Source: Corynebacterium lizhenjunii
Lineage (GTDB): Bacteria > Actinomycetota > Actinomycetes > Mycobacteriales > Mycobacteriaceae
DNA length: 64,000 nucleotides
Assembly: GCF_011038655.2 (NCBI RefSeq)
Contig: NZ_CP064954.1
Coordinates: forward strand, 2,046,001-2,110,000
Direction: 5' to 3'
The notes under the pieces were generated by a model. It saw nothing but the letters and a program-made list of their open reading frames with translations. It searched no databases and had not been told where the DNA came from. Positions 46,709 through 56,254 of the stretch are shown here, in pieces (position 1 is the stretch's first letter; each line of letters opens with the position of its first letter). The translations under genes were made by a program, and so were the position numbers.

Positions 46709-48045
46709 TGCGGATTCACCCCAAACCATTCCCACTGCGCGGTGCACTCCGCAATCTCCTGGCGATGCTGTGCAATCACGGCATTTATGAACTCCAGAGG
46801 AAGCTCCTCAAAGGGATTCGCCGACGGCTGCGAGCTTTCGCCCTCAGCATTTGGGTTTGTGGCAATTCGCCCGGTTGCGTCGCGAACAGGTCCGGCATTC
46901 ATAATGACCCCAGCTTGGGCCCTCAAGTAACTCTGCAGCGCACTGTTAATGGCGGCAGATTCCGGGCGGGCTTCACTGTCGCATGCTGCAGTATCTACCA
47001 CAGAGCCGACCATGTGCGCGTCTAGACTACTGTGATGGTCCCACGGGGCGTAGAGCAGTTCAGTTCCCTTCCCTTGCGTGGATCCAAAAAACGGTGTGTA
47101 CACCACCTGTTCTTGTCCAGCGTTATCTCCCAGGACCGCTAGCGCCCTGTTGACAGCGTCCAGGCTAGGCTGAAGAGCCGCCTCTTGAGCTTGGCTCACG
47201 CACACCGTGATATTCGGATTATCGGTTCCATCGCAGACCACGGTAACTGGAGCGACAGGAAGGCTACCAGTGGCTACACCTAATCCCAAGCCTGCAGCTG
47301 CAGCAACAAATGGAGCGAATGCCAGGCTTGCAACTGGAGTGAAGGGATCCGACTTCCCGCTGGCAAAGATAACTGCTCCGATAACGGCACATAGTGCCAG
47401 CACTAATGTGGCGCCGACCGCCCACAATTTCGCAGGAGCCTCTGTCAGCGTCCGCAGGATTCCCAATCCCCACAGGTACTCAAAAGTCACTGAGTACATG
47501 CCTACCAGCAAGCACAAACCGCCTGCGACAACCAGCCGAACAATCACTGGCACTCTGTCGAGGACGCTAGCGACTACAACTCCCACTGCCGTCGCACCAA
47601 ATATGAACCCCGTTGCATCTATTGCTGAGGACAATGCGAACACGGAGTTCCACGAGTTTTGCGTTACGGCTATGAGCAAGAGGAGCACTACCCCAAGGAG
47701 GAAGGAAGCCATAATGCCCAGAACGCTAGCAGCCGCTAAGTAGGCATAGCGGACGACCACCCGATTGCGGCCGGACGGCGCCATGAGCATGCTGTGCGCA
47801 TTGACACGGTTCAGATGGTACGTCACCCCTAGTGCTGCAAGCACGCCAGCAACCAAGCCAAGTGCGCGGACGGCTGACTCGTAGTCGTCGTACCCCGCCC
47901 AGGGCAAACGCAGTAACCGTAGGGCTAACACCACTGAGCAAGCCAAAACGAGGATCCCACTGACCACATGCATCGGATCCAACAACCAAGGGGAGGCTGT
48001 TAAGCCAACTGGGCGGAATTGTGATTTTGAGTGGCGGGTACTCAT
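46705..48045 (-). CDS. ABC-type transporter permease-like membrane protein
   Basis: A 446-residue protein with some eight helices in the first 285 residues (VSGILVLACSVVLALRLLRL at the start) and a large C-terminal part of 160 residues that should lie outside the cell (CDGTDNPNITVCVSQAQEAA, two Cys). It overlaps the ATPase gene by ATGA, so the two are made together. A binding or partner role for the outer part is likely; substrate unknown. Confidence 0.75.
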   Translation of the reverse strand: MSTRHSKSQFRPVGLTASPWLLDPMHVVSGILVLACSVVLALRLLRLPWAGYDDYESAVRALGLVAGVLAALGVTYHLNRVNAHSMLMAPSGRNRVVVRYAYLAAASVLGIMASFLLGVVLLLLIAVTQNSWNSVFALSSAIDATGFIFGATAVGVVVASVLDRVPVIVRLVVAGGLCLLVGMYSVTFEYLWGLGILRTLTEAPAKLWAVGATLVLALCAVIGAVIFASGKSDPFTPVASLAFAPFVAAAAGLGLGVATGSLPVAPVTVVCDGTDNPNITVCVSQAQEAALQPSLDAVNRALAVLGDNAGQEQVVYTPFFGSTQGKGTELLYAPWDHHSSLDAHMVGSVVDTAACDSEARPESAAINSALQSYLRAQAGVIMNAGPVRDATGRIATNPNAEGESSQPSANPFEELPLEFINAVIAQHRQEIAECTAQWEWFGVNPQ

Positions 48046-48839
48046 CGTTGCTCACTCCAAGATTCTCCAGCGAGCGGCCCCTGATGAGAAGCAGCACCTC
48101 CACGCAGCATTTGCTGGTAAGCCTGCTCCACCGAGGACTCACGCACATCGCCTCCAGCAGGAAGCGCAGCTACAAACTGCTCAAACGAGCCTTCGAAGAC
48201 CTTTTCACCGGCATTGATCATCACCACGGCAGGATTCAAAAAGCTCACATCCTCCAGTAAATGCGTACTCAACACCACCGTCGCGTTAGTAGCCAGCCGC
48301 GCAATCAAATGCCGTATTTCTAGCCTCACCTCTGGATCTAGACCCACCGTAGGCTCATCCAACAACAACACTGACGGTTGGTGGACCATCGCGCACGCAA
48401 ACCCCACACGCCGCAACTGCCCGCCAGACAAGTCCCCCACCCGCGAACCACGCTTGTCCGCCAACTCCAACCGCTCGAGCACAGAATCAATCACAGAAGC
48501 AGCCGAAGCCTTCGGAACCCCGTGCACCCAACACAAGTAGCTCAACACGTCACACACGCGCATTCGCTTCGGCAGATCAATATGCTGCGGAACCACCCCC
48601 AATTGGGACCGATACTCTTCAAGACTACTCCGTCCCACAAGGACACCATTAAGAAACAGGCGCCCCTCAGTTGGCACAATGGTAGTGCCGATTATGTTCA
48701 TCAGCGTCGACTTGCCCGAACCGTTGGGCCCCAATAATGCTGTCGTTCCAGCACCGAAAGAAGTGGAAACCCCCTTCAATGCCTCCACAGTCCGGCCGCC
48801 TTTGCCATAACTATGGCGCACATTTTCAACAGAAATCAC
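48042..48839 (-). CDS. ABC transporter ATPase
   Basis: A 265-residue ATPase: Walker A LLGPNGSGKSTLMNII, signature LSGGQLRRVGFACAM, Walker B VLLLDEPTVGLDP, switch His in LSTHLLEDV. GTG 48839 follows GGGAGG; an upstream in-frame ATG at 48887 lacks a site. It is the drug/bacteriocin-exporter type (single ATPase with separate membrane proteins) and is coupled to them. A hairpin-rich 130-base gap separates it from the secreted-protein gene upstream, so attenuation is possible. Confidence 0.88.
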   Translation of the reverse strand: MISVENVRHSYGKGGRTVEALKGVSTSFGAGTTALLGPNGSGKSTLMNIIGTTIVPTEGRLFLNGVLVGRSSLEEYRSQLGVVPQHIDLPKRMRVCDVLSYLCWVHGVPKASAASVIDSVLERLELADKRGSRVGDLSGGQLRRVGFACAMVHQPSVLLLDEPTVGLDPEVRLEIRHLIARLATNATVVLSTHLLEDVSFLNPAVVMINAGEKVFEGSFEQFVAALPAGGDVRESSVEQAYQQMLRGGAASHQGPLAGESWSEQR

Positions 48840-48970
48840 AACAACCTCCCAGATATAGAAATGAGGAAGCGAGAGCGCACCGCCCACCCATCTGGGCCGG
48901 CAACGCGCTCCCGTAGACTTCCACTCATGTATTCAGCTCCACTGACCTCGATGAGTGCGACGTGCCACTG

Positions 48971-49444
48971 CTAGCACAGTGTGCTGCGCTCCCCGCCCGA
49001 GAACCTATTTCCCGTAGAGCTTTCGACTTCGGCATAGTAGATAGCGCGGCCATCACAATGCCCGGACGCGACTTCTGTAGTGTTGCCGCTTCCCCACGCT
49101 GTTGCAATAGTTTTATCGGGCCCAAACCGAACATGCTTCTTGATCCGAACCGTATACTCGGCGTAATTAATGCACCCCTCACGTCCACCACGAGCCCCCA
49201 GCCATGGACCATTGGGATTCTGCGACACCTCCCACACAACCAATGTGCACCCACCGGGGTTTTGCTGAACCGCCCCAAAAAGTTGAGCCCCTTCCGGGAT
49301 CCTGTTGTCAAAATCCGGCGCGGTTGCTGGCCTGTCGCTGGTCACCCAGGAAAAATCATCCGGCATAGTACTGGCAAAAGCCGGGGACGCGAAGGCTGCT
49401 GCAGCGACTACAGCACCCGCAACAGAAGCAATTAGCTTTTTCAA
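48971..49444 (-). CDS. small secreted protein with four cysteines
   Basis: A 157-residue protein starting at TTG 49444 after AAGGAGGA. A signal peptide is clear: VLKKLIASVAGAVVAAAAFA then SPAFAS with an AxA cleavage site. The mature part of about 130 residues has four Cys (CTLVVW, GCINYAE, HCDGR, final Cys) that could make two disulfides. No family was certain; it could be a bacteriocin-like or inhibitor protein. An ABC exporter follows on the same strand, which suggests transport or immunity, though a Sec signal would already export it. Confidence 0.7.
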   Translation of the reverse strand: MKKLIASVAGAVVAAAAFASPAFASTMPDDFSWVTSDRPATAPDFDNRIPEGAQLFGAVQQNPGGCTLVVWEVSQNPNGPWLGARGGREGCINYAEYTVRIKKHVRFGPDKTIATAWGSGNTTEVASGHCDGRAIYYAEVESSTGNRFSGGERSTLC

Positions 49445-49612
49445 GACTCCTCCTTCAGGAATCTCAAGGGACCAGGAAGTCCCGGGACATAGACACGAAC
49501 CACACGTCGTGGAGCTAACTGCCAGGGCAATCGGCTTCGTGCAACTCGTTACAGTCACCGTATTCTGTGAGATTGGAAACTGTCAAGGGGCGGAGCCAAT
49601 AAAACCTGTCCT

Positions 49613-49819
49613 CTACCCCCTCCACGCCAGGACCATTGCAACAATCACCGTCCCAGCGTAAGCAACTTTCCAGTAAGAACTATCCGCTCGCAAAAGCAAT
49701 TCCCAGAGCCACCCGGTGCACATATAAATACTTTGGATTCCACTAGAACGCAGGTACCTATCAAAGTCGCAAGCAAAGAACCACCGCCACCAAATGAGGA
49801 CAATTAAAAGTATTGACAC
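49613..49819 (-). CDS. small membrane protein (possible first gene of the ABC cassette)
   Basis: A 68-codon frame from GTG 49819 with AAGGA seven bases upstream. It has SILLIVLIWWRWFFACDFDR at the start and WKVAYAGTVIVAMVLAWRG at the end, two likely helices. It lies upstream of the secreted-protein gene in the same direction. Length and composition are compatible with chance, so it is tentative. Confidence 0.4.
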   Translation of the reverse strand: MSILLIVLIWWRWFFACDFDRYLRSSGIQSIYMCTGWLWELLLRADSSYWKVAYAGTVIVAMVLAWRG

Positions 49820-50133
49820 CTTTTAGTCCTTGCCCTAGGGATCCGATCTCACCGGACACGCCGACCCGGGTTAGCTCAACGACAACTCTCCGCCTACCTG
49901 AAATTGCTACCCCCGAACGGCGAACAACCGACCCTTTCCAAGCACCTCCCAGGCGACTGACACAACCCCCCGCTCGCCACAACTCCTAGACACAGGAAGG
50001 AGTCTGAAGGCGGTGCACCCCCTCGAGTACGGGCCAACAGCAGAGCGTGTGTTCGCCAGGAAATCGGCGGATATTGAAGGTTGGAGCAATTCTCCTGGAA
50101 AGAGCGCAGCTGTGCTTAGCCCACTGCGCTGCC
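49820..50133. other. intergenic stretch with no recognised gene
   Basis: No open frame with coding character or ribosome site. It separates the ABC/secreted-protein set from a housekeeping run of genes and may hold a promoter for the former. Confidence 0.4.
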
Positions 50134-50838
50134 TTAAAGCGGAGAGAGCAGCAGCGAACGCTTGGAATGGTAAACCGTCCCAAAGGGTGCATCCACCCGC
50201 ACCCACCGGCCAGCAGCGGAAACCCGAAGGTAGCGGGGCACATTATCCGCTGCACCCCACCCCGGAATCAGACCCAAATTTGTACACGCAAAAATCAGGC
50301 GCATGGGAATGTCTACGCTTGCCTGCCCGCCACCCCCGGACTGGTCATCCGCACCACCAGAGCTTACTGTAACCACCGTCTGCGAGAGCAAACTAGCGGG
50401 CGGTCCGGCCGGGCCGGAGAATTGCCGGGTTAGGGCCTGGCCTTCATCGGCAAGCTGGCGCACCACCGTGACCGGCAATGTATCCAATAGACGAAAACCC
50501 GCAGCAGGCGGCAGGGCGCCGGGCCAGGCAGCATCCTGGGCGGGACCAAGAGGGATGAGGCAAGGGGCATCGGCAGACTCGGCGGCGGTGCCAGAATGAG
50601 CATCGGCCAAAGCCTGCGCCACCCGCGCAGCGGAGGCGCTGACCCCCTCCTGGCTCAGCCGGCCAGCCACCCGGCGCGAGGCAATAACGTCAAAAGGCGT
50701 GGTCACAAAGACATCTACCACGCTGTCGGTGAGCTGCCGCGCGCGCAGCGTCGCATGCGTATCCAAGCCCGCCGCACGCGAAAGCAGGGCCCGTAATCCG
50801 GCGCCCCCACTGGTAATAGTCAGCGTAGGTTCTGCCAT
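50134..50838 (-). CDS. conserved actinobacterial hypothetical protein
   Basis: A 234-residue soluble protein; MAEPTLTITSGGAGLRALLS opens it and RWVRVDAPFGTVYHSKRSLL closes it. I know it only as a conserved neighbour of thioesterase and EttA genes in corynebacteria. It follows the thioesterase by nine bases. A GCATCGGCAG word lies in its middle, coding for AESADA. Function not known. Confidence 0.75.
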   Translation of the reverse strand: MAEPTLTITSGGAGLRALLSRAAGLDTHATLRARQLTDSVVDVFVTTPFDVIASRRVAGRLSQEGVSASAARVAQALADAHSGTAAESADAPCLIPLGPAQDAAWPGALPPAAGFRLLDTLPVTVVRQLADEGQALTRQFSGPAGPPASLLSQTVVTVSSGGADDQSGGGGQASVDIPMRLIFACTNLGLIPGWGAADNVPRYLRVSAAGRWVRVDAPFGTVYHSKRSLLLSPL

Positions 50839-50847
50839 GGCGGGCGG

Positions 50848-51276
50848 TTACTCAGCAGAATTAGCGAGAATCTCAGAAGGAGTACTGGAAATAATGTCGC
50901 GCTCCTCCTGCGTCAACGGGCGCGGCAGCCCGGAGTTCATATCCACCGCCACCTGCACGCACTCAACCTCACACGCCACCGGGCCATCGGGCACGCGGAT
51001 GTTTTGGCGGGTAGTAAACGAAGAATTACCCACGCGGGTCACCCACGTCTCCACCTCTACCGCCGCCAACCCCTGCGGGGCAATGGGATTTTTATAATCC
51101 AGCTCCAGGTGGCGAACAAACGCGGCGAACGTAGGGATAGACGGGAAGATATGCGCCTGCGCAAAAGACAGGCGTGCTTCCTGTGCAATCTCCACATAGT
51201 TGGCGTTCATCATGTGACCGTAGCGGTCAAAATCAGACCAGCGAACGGCCACGCGGTGCTTGTGGTGTTCCGACAC
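50848..51276 (-). CDS. acyl-CoA thioesterase, 4HBT hotdog fold
   Basis: A 142-residue hotdog protein: VRWSDFDRYGHMMNANYVEIAQEAR holds the Asp and Asn-rich active helix of the 4-hydroxybenzoyl-CoA thioesterase group, split as usual. GTG 51276 starts it. Such enzymes cleave short or medium acyl-CoA; the substrate is unknown. It is between ettA and the hypothetical gene, all in one direction. Confidence 0.87.
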   Translation of the reverse strand: MSEHHKHRVAVRWSDFDRYGHMMNANYVEIAQEARLSFAQAHIFPSIPTFAAFVRHLELDYKNPIAPQGLAAVEVETWVTRVGNSSFTTRQNIRVPDGPVACEVECVQVAVDMNSGLPRPLTQEERDIISSTPSEILANSAE

Positions 51277-51341
51277 GGGGTTAGTTTCTCCTTAGTGTGC
51301 GACAGTTAGTGCGCGACAGCGTAGCGGGATGAGCAAACAGC

Positions 51342-53012
51342 TTAGCGAGTCAGCTTGCGGTGCGTCACACGCGAGGGACGCGCAGCTTCCTCACCCAAAC
51401 GCTCCACCTTGTTCTTCTCATAATCACCGAAGTTGCCCTCGAACCAGAACCACTTGCCCTCTTCAACGTTGCCTTCCCAGGCCAAGATGTGTGTACAAGT
51501 ACGGTCCAGGAACCAGCGGTCGTGGGAAATGACCACGGCGCAGCCCGGGAACTTCTCCAGCGCGTTCTCCAACGAACCCAAGGTTTCCACGTCCAGGTCG
51601 TTAGTGGGCTCATCCAGGAGGATCAGGTTGCCGCCCTCTTTCAGCGTCAGGGCCAGGTTCAGGCGGTTACGCTCACCACCGGAGAGCACCTTGGACGGCT
51701 TTTGCTGGTCAGCGCCCTTAAAACCAAAGGCAGACAGGTAGGCGCGCGAAGGCATTTCATTTTGACCCACATGGATGTAGTCCAGGCCATCGGAGACGAC
51801 TTCCCACACGGTGGCCTCCGGGTCGATGTTTTCGCGACCCTGGTCCACGTAGGACAGCTTGACGGTCTCTCCAATTTCCACGCTGCCATCATCCGGCTGC
51901 TCCAGGCCCACGATGGTCTTAAAGAGCGTGGACTTACCCACACCATTAGGGCCAATCACGCCCACAATGCCGTTGCGCGGCAGGGTAAAGGACAAGTCCT
52001 TAATTAGCACGCGACCATCAAAGCCCTTGACCAGGTTGTTTACCTCTACTACCTTGTTGCCCAGGCGCGGCGGGGTAGGAATCTGGATTTCTTCAAAGTC
52101 GAGCTTCTTGTACTGCTCGGCTTCTGCCGCCATTTCCTCATAGCGCTGCAGACGAGCCTTGTTCTTCGCCTGACGGGCCTTCGCCCCGGAGCGCACCCAC
52201 GCCAACTCTTCTTTCAGGCGGCGCTGCAGCTTTTTGTCCTTCTGGCCGGCAATTTCCAGGCGTTCAGACTTCTTCTCCAGGTAGGTGGAGTAGTTACCCT
52301 CGTAGGGGTAGAGCTTGCCGCGGTCGACCTCACAAATCCAACCCGCAACGTGGTCCAGGAAGTAACGGTCGTGTGTAACGGCCAGCACTGCACCGGGGTA
52401 GGACTCCAGGTGCTTTTCTAGCCAGTTCACCGACTCCGCGTCCAGGTGGTTGGTGGGCTCGTCTAGCAACAGCAGGTCCGGCTCCGACAACAGCAACTTA
52501 GCCAGTGCGACGCGGCGGCGCTCACCACCAGAGAGGTTGGTCACTGCCTCATCTGACGGCGGGCAGCGTAGGGCATCCATGGCCTGCTCGATCTTGGAGT
52601 CAACCTCCCAGGCATCCGCTGCGTCGAGCTCCTCTTGGAGCTTGCCCATCTCTTCCATGAGCTCATCGGTGTAATTGGTAGCCATCTCTTCTGCGATGGC
52701 CTCGAAGCGCTGCTTCTTTTCGAAGATGTCCCCCAGGCCTTCTTCAACGTTGCCGCGCACCGTCTTGTCCTCATTCAGCGGCGGCTCCTGCAGCAAAATG
52801 CCTACCGTCTTGCCCGGATCGATAAAAGCCTCGCCGTTAGAAGGTTGGTCAATGCCGGCCATGATCTTGAGGATCGACGACTTACCGGCACCATTTGGGC
52901 CCACCACGCCAATCTTGGCGCCCGGGTAGAAGGCCATGGTGACGTTGTCCAAAATGACCTTGTCACCAATAGCCTTGCGCACATTCTTCATCGTGTAGAT
53001 GAACTCGCCCAT
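51342..53012 (-). CDS. ettA: energy-dependent translational throttle protein EttA (ABC-F)
   Basis: A 556-residue ABC-F protein with two ATPase halves: GPNGAGKSSIL and LSGGERRRVAL, then GPNGVGKSTLF and LSGGERNRLNL, each with LLLDEPTN. A charged linker with AWVRSGAKARQAKNKARLQRY between them is the P-site tRNA interaction motif. It acts on ribosomes, not in the membrane. AAAGGGG is four bases before ATG 53012. Longer in-frame starts (53141) lack support. Confidence 0.95.
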   Translation of the reverse strand: MGEFIYTMKNVRKAIGDKVILDNVTMAFYPGAKIGVVGPNGAGKSSILKIMAGIDQPSNGEAFIDPGKTVGILLQEPPLNEDKTVRGNVEEGLGDIFEKKQRFEAIAEEMATNYTDELMEEMGKLQEELDAADAWEVDSKIEQAMDALRCPPSDEAVTNLSGGERRRVALAKLLLSEPDLLLLDEPTNHLDAESVNWLEKHLESYPGAVLAVTHDRYFLDHVAGWICEVDRGKLYPYEGNYSTYLEKKSERLEIAGQKDKKLQRRLKEELAWVRSGAKARQAKNKARLQRYEEMAAEAEQYKKLDFEEIQIPTPPRLGNKVVEVNNLVKGFDGRVLIKDLSFTLPRNGIVGVIGPNGVGKSTLFKTIVGLEQPDDGSVEIGETVKLSYVDQGRENIDPEATVWEVVSDGLDYIHVGQNEMPSRAYLSAFGFKGADQQKPSKVLSGGERNRLNLALTLKEGGNLILLDEPTNDLDVETLGSLENALEKFPGCAVVISHDRWFLDRTCTHILAWEGNVEEGKWFWFEGNFGDYEKNKVERLGEEAARPSRVTHRKLTR

Positions 53013-53154
53013 TATTCCCCTTTGAACTCGAAGTCGGGTCAGTTGCCCGCGGATGGCACCTGAGCCAACCCCGCGCAACATGCAAACATAGCAAAGCCTA
53101 CAGCAGGCCGGGACTTCGCGCAGGCTCCCCCACCCTTCCACCCGCGGGCGGGGC

Positions 53155-53793
53155 TTAGAACGGCGGGTTCGCTTGCCCCGCGCCCACCAGTGCCTTGTCT
53201 AAGTGGCCTGCGTCTGGCGGCTGGGTGCCAGGCGCCCCCGAGTCTGCCGATGCCCCCTCCCCCAGCCCCTGCGTCCCAGTGCCGGTAGCAGCGGCGGAGG
53301 TGGCAGCGGCGGTAGCGGAGGCATCGGCGGAGCGATCAGAGGCATCGGCAGACTTGGCAGTTAAGTCGCGGTCCACAATGGTAGCCATGGGATCTGGCAT
53401 GTCCACCCCGTCGGGGACGTGATTATGGTCCACCTTCAGGGTGCCCACCAGGAAGCGGTTGAGGTCGGGGCCAATGTGAGTAGCGCGGATATAGGGCCGC
53501 GAGCGCCGATTGTCGCCCTCATTCCAGGACGCCGTATTGAGCGAGCCCACCACAATAACCGGCAGGCCCTTCTTGAGGGAGCGGCGCACATTTTCCGCCA
53601 GCTTGCCCCAGGCCTCGACATCAACAAAAAGCTGATCGGCATCATGCCACTGCAAACCCTGATGCTCGTCATTAGTGGTATAGCGGCGCGAAGACGCCAG
53701 GCGCATGGAGAGTTTGTAGTTGCCATTCTTCACGCGAGTCAGGTGCGGGTCAGTAGCTAGGTGGCCGGTCAGCGTCACAGGTAGTTGAGACAT
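53155..53793 (-). CDS. ssb: single-stranded DNA-binding protein (paralogue)
   Basis: A 212-residue protein. The first 110 residues form an OB fold (VTLTGHLATDPHLTRVKNG; LFVDVEAWGKLAENVRRSLKKG). The tail is low in complexity (SADASDRSADASATAAATS) and ends GQANPPF, lacking the acidic DDDIPF tip of the main SSB, so protein partner recruitment may differ. It is probably a second SSB. Two DnaA-box words lie upstream. AAAGGAA precedes ATG 53793. Confidence 0.88.
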   Translation of the reverse strand: MSQLPVTLTGHLATDPHLTRVKNGNYKLSMRLASSRRYTTNDEHQGLQWHDADQLFVDVEAWGKLAENVRRSLKKGLPVIVVGSLNTASWNEGDNRRSRPYIRATHIGPDLNRFLVGTLKVDHNHVPDGVDMPDPMATIVDRDLTAKSADASDRSADASATAAATSAAATGTGTQGLGEGASADSGAPGTQPPDAGHLDKALVGAGQANPPF

Positions 53794-53909
53794 CAGTGCA
53801 GTTCCTTTCCAAACTATGGAGTATCCAGTGGGTTGTAGGCGCCGAAGTGGCGTCACACCTCGAATACTGGCCAACTGCACAACTCTTGGCAAGGGGAAGT
53901 TTTTCTGCC

Positions 53910-53918
53910 TGTGGATAA
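53910..53918 (-). promoter_or_regulatory. DnaA-box word
   Basis: TGTGGATAA, the perfect complement of TTATCCACA, facing a second one at 53982-53990 across 63 bases, both between ssb and the CopD-CtaG gene. Confidence 0.5.
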
Positions 53919-53981
53919 CTTCGCTCTACCTGGGCCCGATGCACACTTGATTAAGCAATACGTCACCGGATTCGTCACTAG

Positions 53982-53990
53982 TTATCCACA
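53982..53990 (+). promoter_or_regulatory. DnaA-box word
   Basis: TTATCCACA, perfect and inverted relative to the word at 53910-53918. Confidence 0.5.
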
Positions 53991-54040
53991 GGGGCGAAAA
54001 ATCTTTGCCGTTTTGGAAGTTTTTTCCGCGATCCCCTTGA

Positions 54041-56101
54041 CTACAGCTGCCGATAGTGCTGTGTGTTGCCGTCTTTTTCTAAGGCGGCCAGCATGGCGTT
54101 GTATTCCTGCAGGTCAGCGTCACCATCGAGATCGGCTTTGGCGTCGTGGCGGCGGGCCTCAAAAAGATCATCACGCAGCCACTCCACAAAGAGCTTGCCA
54201 AAGACAATCACCAGCGGGAACTGCCCAAAGCCCCAGGCTATGCCGCCTCCCACGCGCTGGTCCTGGCGCAGATCCGGCTCCCACGGCAGGTTCAACGACA
54301 TGTAGAACTCCTCGCCCAAAATCTGGCCCAGCTGCATCAGATACACCCCCGCATATAGATGAATGGGCATGGAGATGAACAGGATAAACGTGCGCACGTT
54401 CGTGGGCGCACGGTGCGGCAGCGGGTCCGGGCCAATGACTTCCCAGAAATAGATGTAGCCAGAGACCAAGAAGACCGCGTTCATAATCACGTGCCCCGCG
54501 TGTTCAGAAATCGCAAACTGGTAGAGGCTAAAGGACATGTAGACCACGTAAAAGAAGAACAGGAACTGCAGCAAGTTCACCGCCGGGTGAGTAACAACCC
54601 GCAAGGCACGGGACTTAGTCAGCGCCACCGCCCACTCATGTGCCCCCGGCTTGCCCGCAGAGGCTGGCTCCCAGGCTTCCATCACCAACGTCAGCGGTGC
54701 GCCCAGGACCAAGAAGAGCGGAATAACCATGGACAACACCATGTGCCCCAGCATGTGCATGGAATACAGGGCCGGGATGTACATGCCGATTCCGTTGCTC
54801 ATTACCACCGTTAGCCCCAGCGCGCCGCCCATCCACCAGGCGGTGCGCTGCCACGGCCAACTCAAACCCCGGCGTTGCACGCGGATCAACGCCCAGACGT
54901 ACCACGCCGCCAACAACAAACCGAGCGTGCCAAAGAGCACGTCAAAGCGGAACATGGTCCACACATTCCAGAATGTAGGCGCCTGATGCAGCTCATAGCC
55001 GAGCTGAATCTGCATGGCGTTCAAGTTCGGATCCCGCGGCGGCGGTGGCGGGGTGCGCCCCATGGTGCCAGCCACACCGATGGTGGCAGCCATAATCACC
55101 ACCTCCACCACAGCCACGCGGCGAAATAGCTCCGGGCGCGCGCTCAGCTGCGGAATGGTCAACCTGCGGTGGGCTAACCCCACCAGGGCCAACACAACCG
55201 TGAGCACTACCTTCGCCACGATGATCCAGCCGTACTTCGTCTCCAACAGGCGCCCAAATTCCACTCGGATCCCGGCATTGACCACACCCGACAGGGCCAT
55301 GGCAATCACGCAAAACAGTGCCAGCCCCGAATAGCGCCGCACCATGGTTTCCGGGTCCGGGCCGCGGCGGCGGCTATGGGCCACCAAGGCCATGAGCCCT
55401 CCCACCCACAGCATCATGGCCACCAAGTGCCACAAATAAGAGTTAGTACCCAAGTCATGGTCACCGCCGCTAGCAGAGTGGCCCTCCATTCCCAACGGCA
55501 CCACCATCAGCACAGCCAGCACCAACAGCGGCGGCTGTGCTGCCCAGCGCTGTGACACCAGCCCGCCCACTGCCACCACGGCAGCCAGCAGCGCAGTTAC
55601 AAACCACACCTGGGCCGTCGCAATCTGGTTAAACGCCAGGGAAAACATCTGGGCGTTGAGCACCTGCAGCAACGGCGTGCCCGTTAAGTCCGACATCACC
55701 AAAGGAACCTGCAACAGACTGGCTACCACCACGCCCAGGCTGGCCCAGCCGCCGGTGCGCGCCGCAATGTGCCCATCCACACTCAACCGGGCCCGGTAGA
55801 GTTCCTCGTTATCCCCCACTGCTGGATGGATCAAAAACGCCGCGGACAAAAATGCGCCGACTGCAACCGCCATCAGCACCCACGCCACCGCGCGAATAAA
55901 CGGCAGCCCAAACGTTGTCAGCCGTCCCGGGTCCGGAATACCCAGCACCGCCAGGGAGTCCGCCAAGAAGAACGCCGAAATACCACCGGCCACCACGCCA
56001 GCAACCACCGCCGCCAGCAGGTAGAAGGACCGGGAACCCCGGGCACGAGTGGAAGGGGAGGGGGCATCGGCAGATTCGGCAGGCAGCAGCAAGCGGGACA
56101 T
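54041..56101 (-). CDS. CopD-CtaG fusion membrane protein (copper/cytochrome oxidase assembly)
   Basis: A 686-residue protein with about 15 helices. The first half has a CopD-type region (HLVAMMLWVGGLMALVAHSRR, KVVLTVVLALVGLAHRR), the second half a CtaG/caa3-type assembly region (MYIPALYSMHMLGHMVLSMV, FFFYVVYMSFSLYQFAISEH, EFYMSLNLPWEPDLRQDQRVGG; each split). It should handle copper for cytochrome oxidase. ATG 56101 has no ribosome site but has TAGAAT seven bases upstream, so a leaderless message is likely. GCATCGGCAG occurs in the N-terminal ESADAPSPS. Confidence 0.88.
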   Translation of the reverse strand: MSRLLLPAESADAPSPSTRARGSRSFYLLAAVVAGVVAGGISAFFLADSLAVLGIPDPGRLTTFGLPFIRAVAWVLMAVAVGAFLSAAFLIHPAVGDNEELYRARLSVDGHIAARTGGWASLGVVVASLLQVPLVMSDLTGTPLLQVLNAQMFSLAFNQIATAQVWFVTALLAAVVAVGGLVSQRWAAQPPLLVLAVLMVVPLGMEGHSASGGDHDLGTNSYLWHLVAMMLWVGGLMALVAHSRRRGPDPETMVRRYSGLALFCVIAMALSGVVNAGIRVEFGRLLETKYGWIIVAKVVLTVVLALVGLAHRRLTIPQLSARPELFRRVAVVEVVIMAATIGVAGTMGRTPPPPPRDPNLNAMQIQLGYELHQAPTFWNVWTMFRFDVLFGTLGLLLAAWYVWALIRVQRRGLSWPWQRTAWWMGGALGLTVVMSNGIGMYIPALYSMHMLGHMVLSMVIPLFLVLGAPLTLVMEAWEPASAGKPGAHEWAVALTKSRALRVVTHPAVNLLQFLFFFYVVYMSFSLYQFAISEHAGHVIMNAVFLVSGYIYFWEVIGPDPLPHRAPTNVRTFILFISMPIHLYAGVYLMQLGQILGEEFYMSLNLPWEPDLRQDQRVGGGIAWGFGQFPLVIVFGKLFVEWLRDDLFEARRHDAKADLDGDADLQEYNAMLAALEKDGNTQHYRQL

Positions 56102-56181
56102 ACCCGGGATTCTACGGTCCTGCCTGACTGGGGTAAAACCCTCGCGCGCGGCAGGCGTGTTGTAGACTGCTAAACCGCCAG

Positions 56182-56254
56182 CCTCCATAGCTCAGTGGAT
56201 TAGAGCAGTGGGTTTCTACCCCATGTGTCGCGGGTTCGAATCCTGCTGGGGGCA
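56182..56254 (+). tRNA. tRNA-Arg (TCT)
   Basis: A full cloverleaf of 73 bases. Acceptor arms GCCTCCA (56182) and TGGGGGC (56247) pair with one G-T, discriminator A at 56254. The anticodon loop is TTTCTAC, giving TCT. TTCGAAT closes the T loop. No CCA is encoded. Confidence 0.93.
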
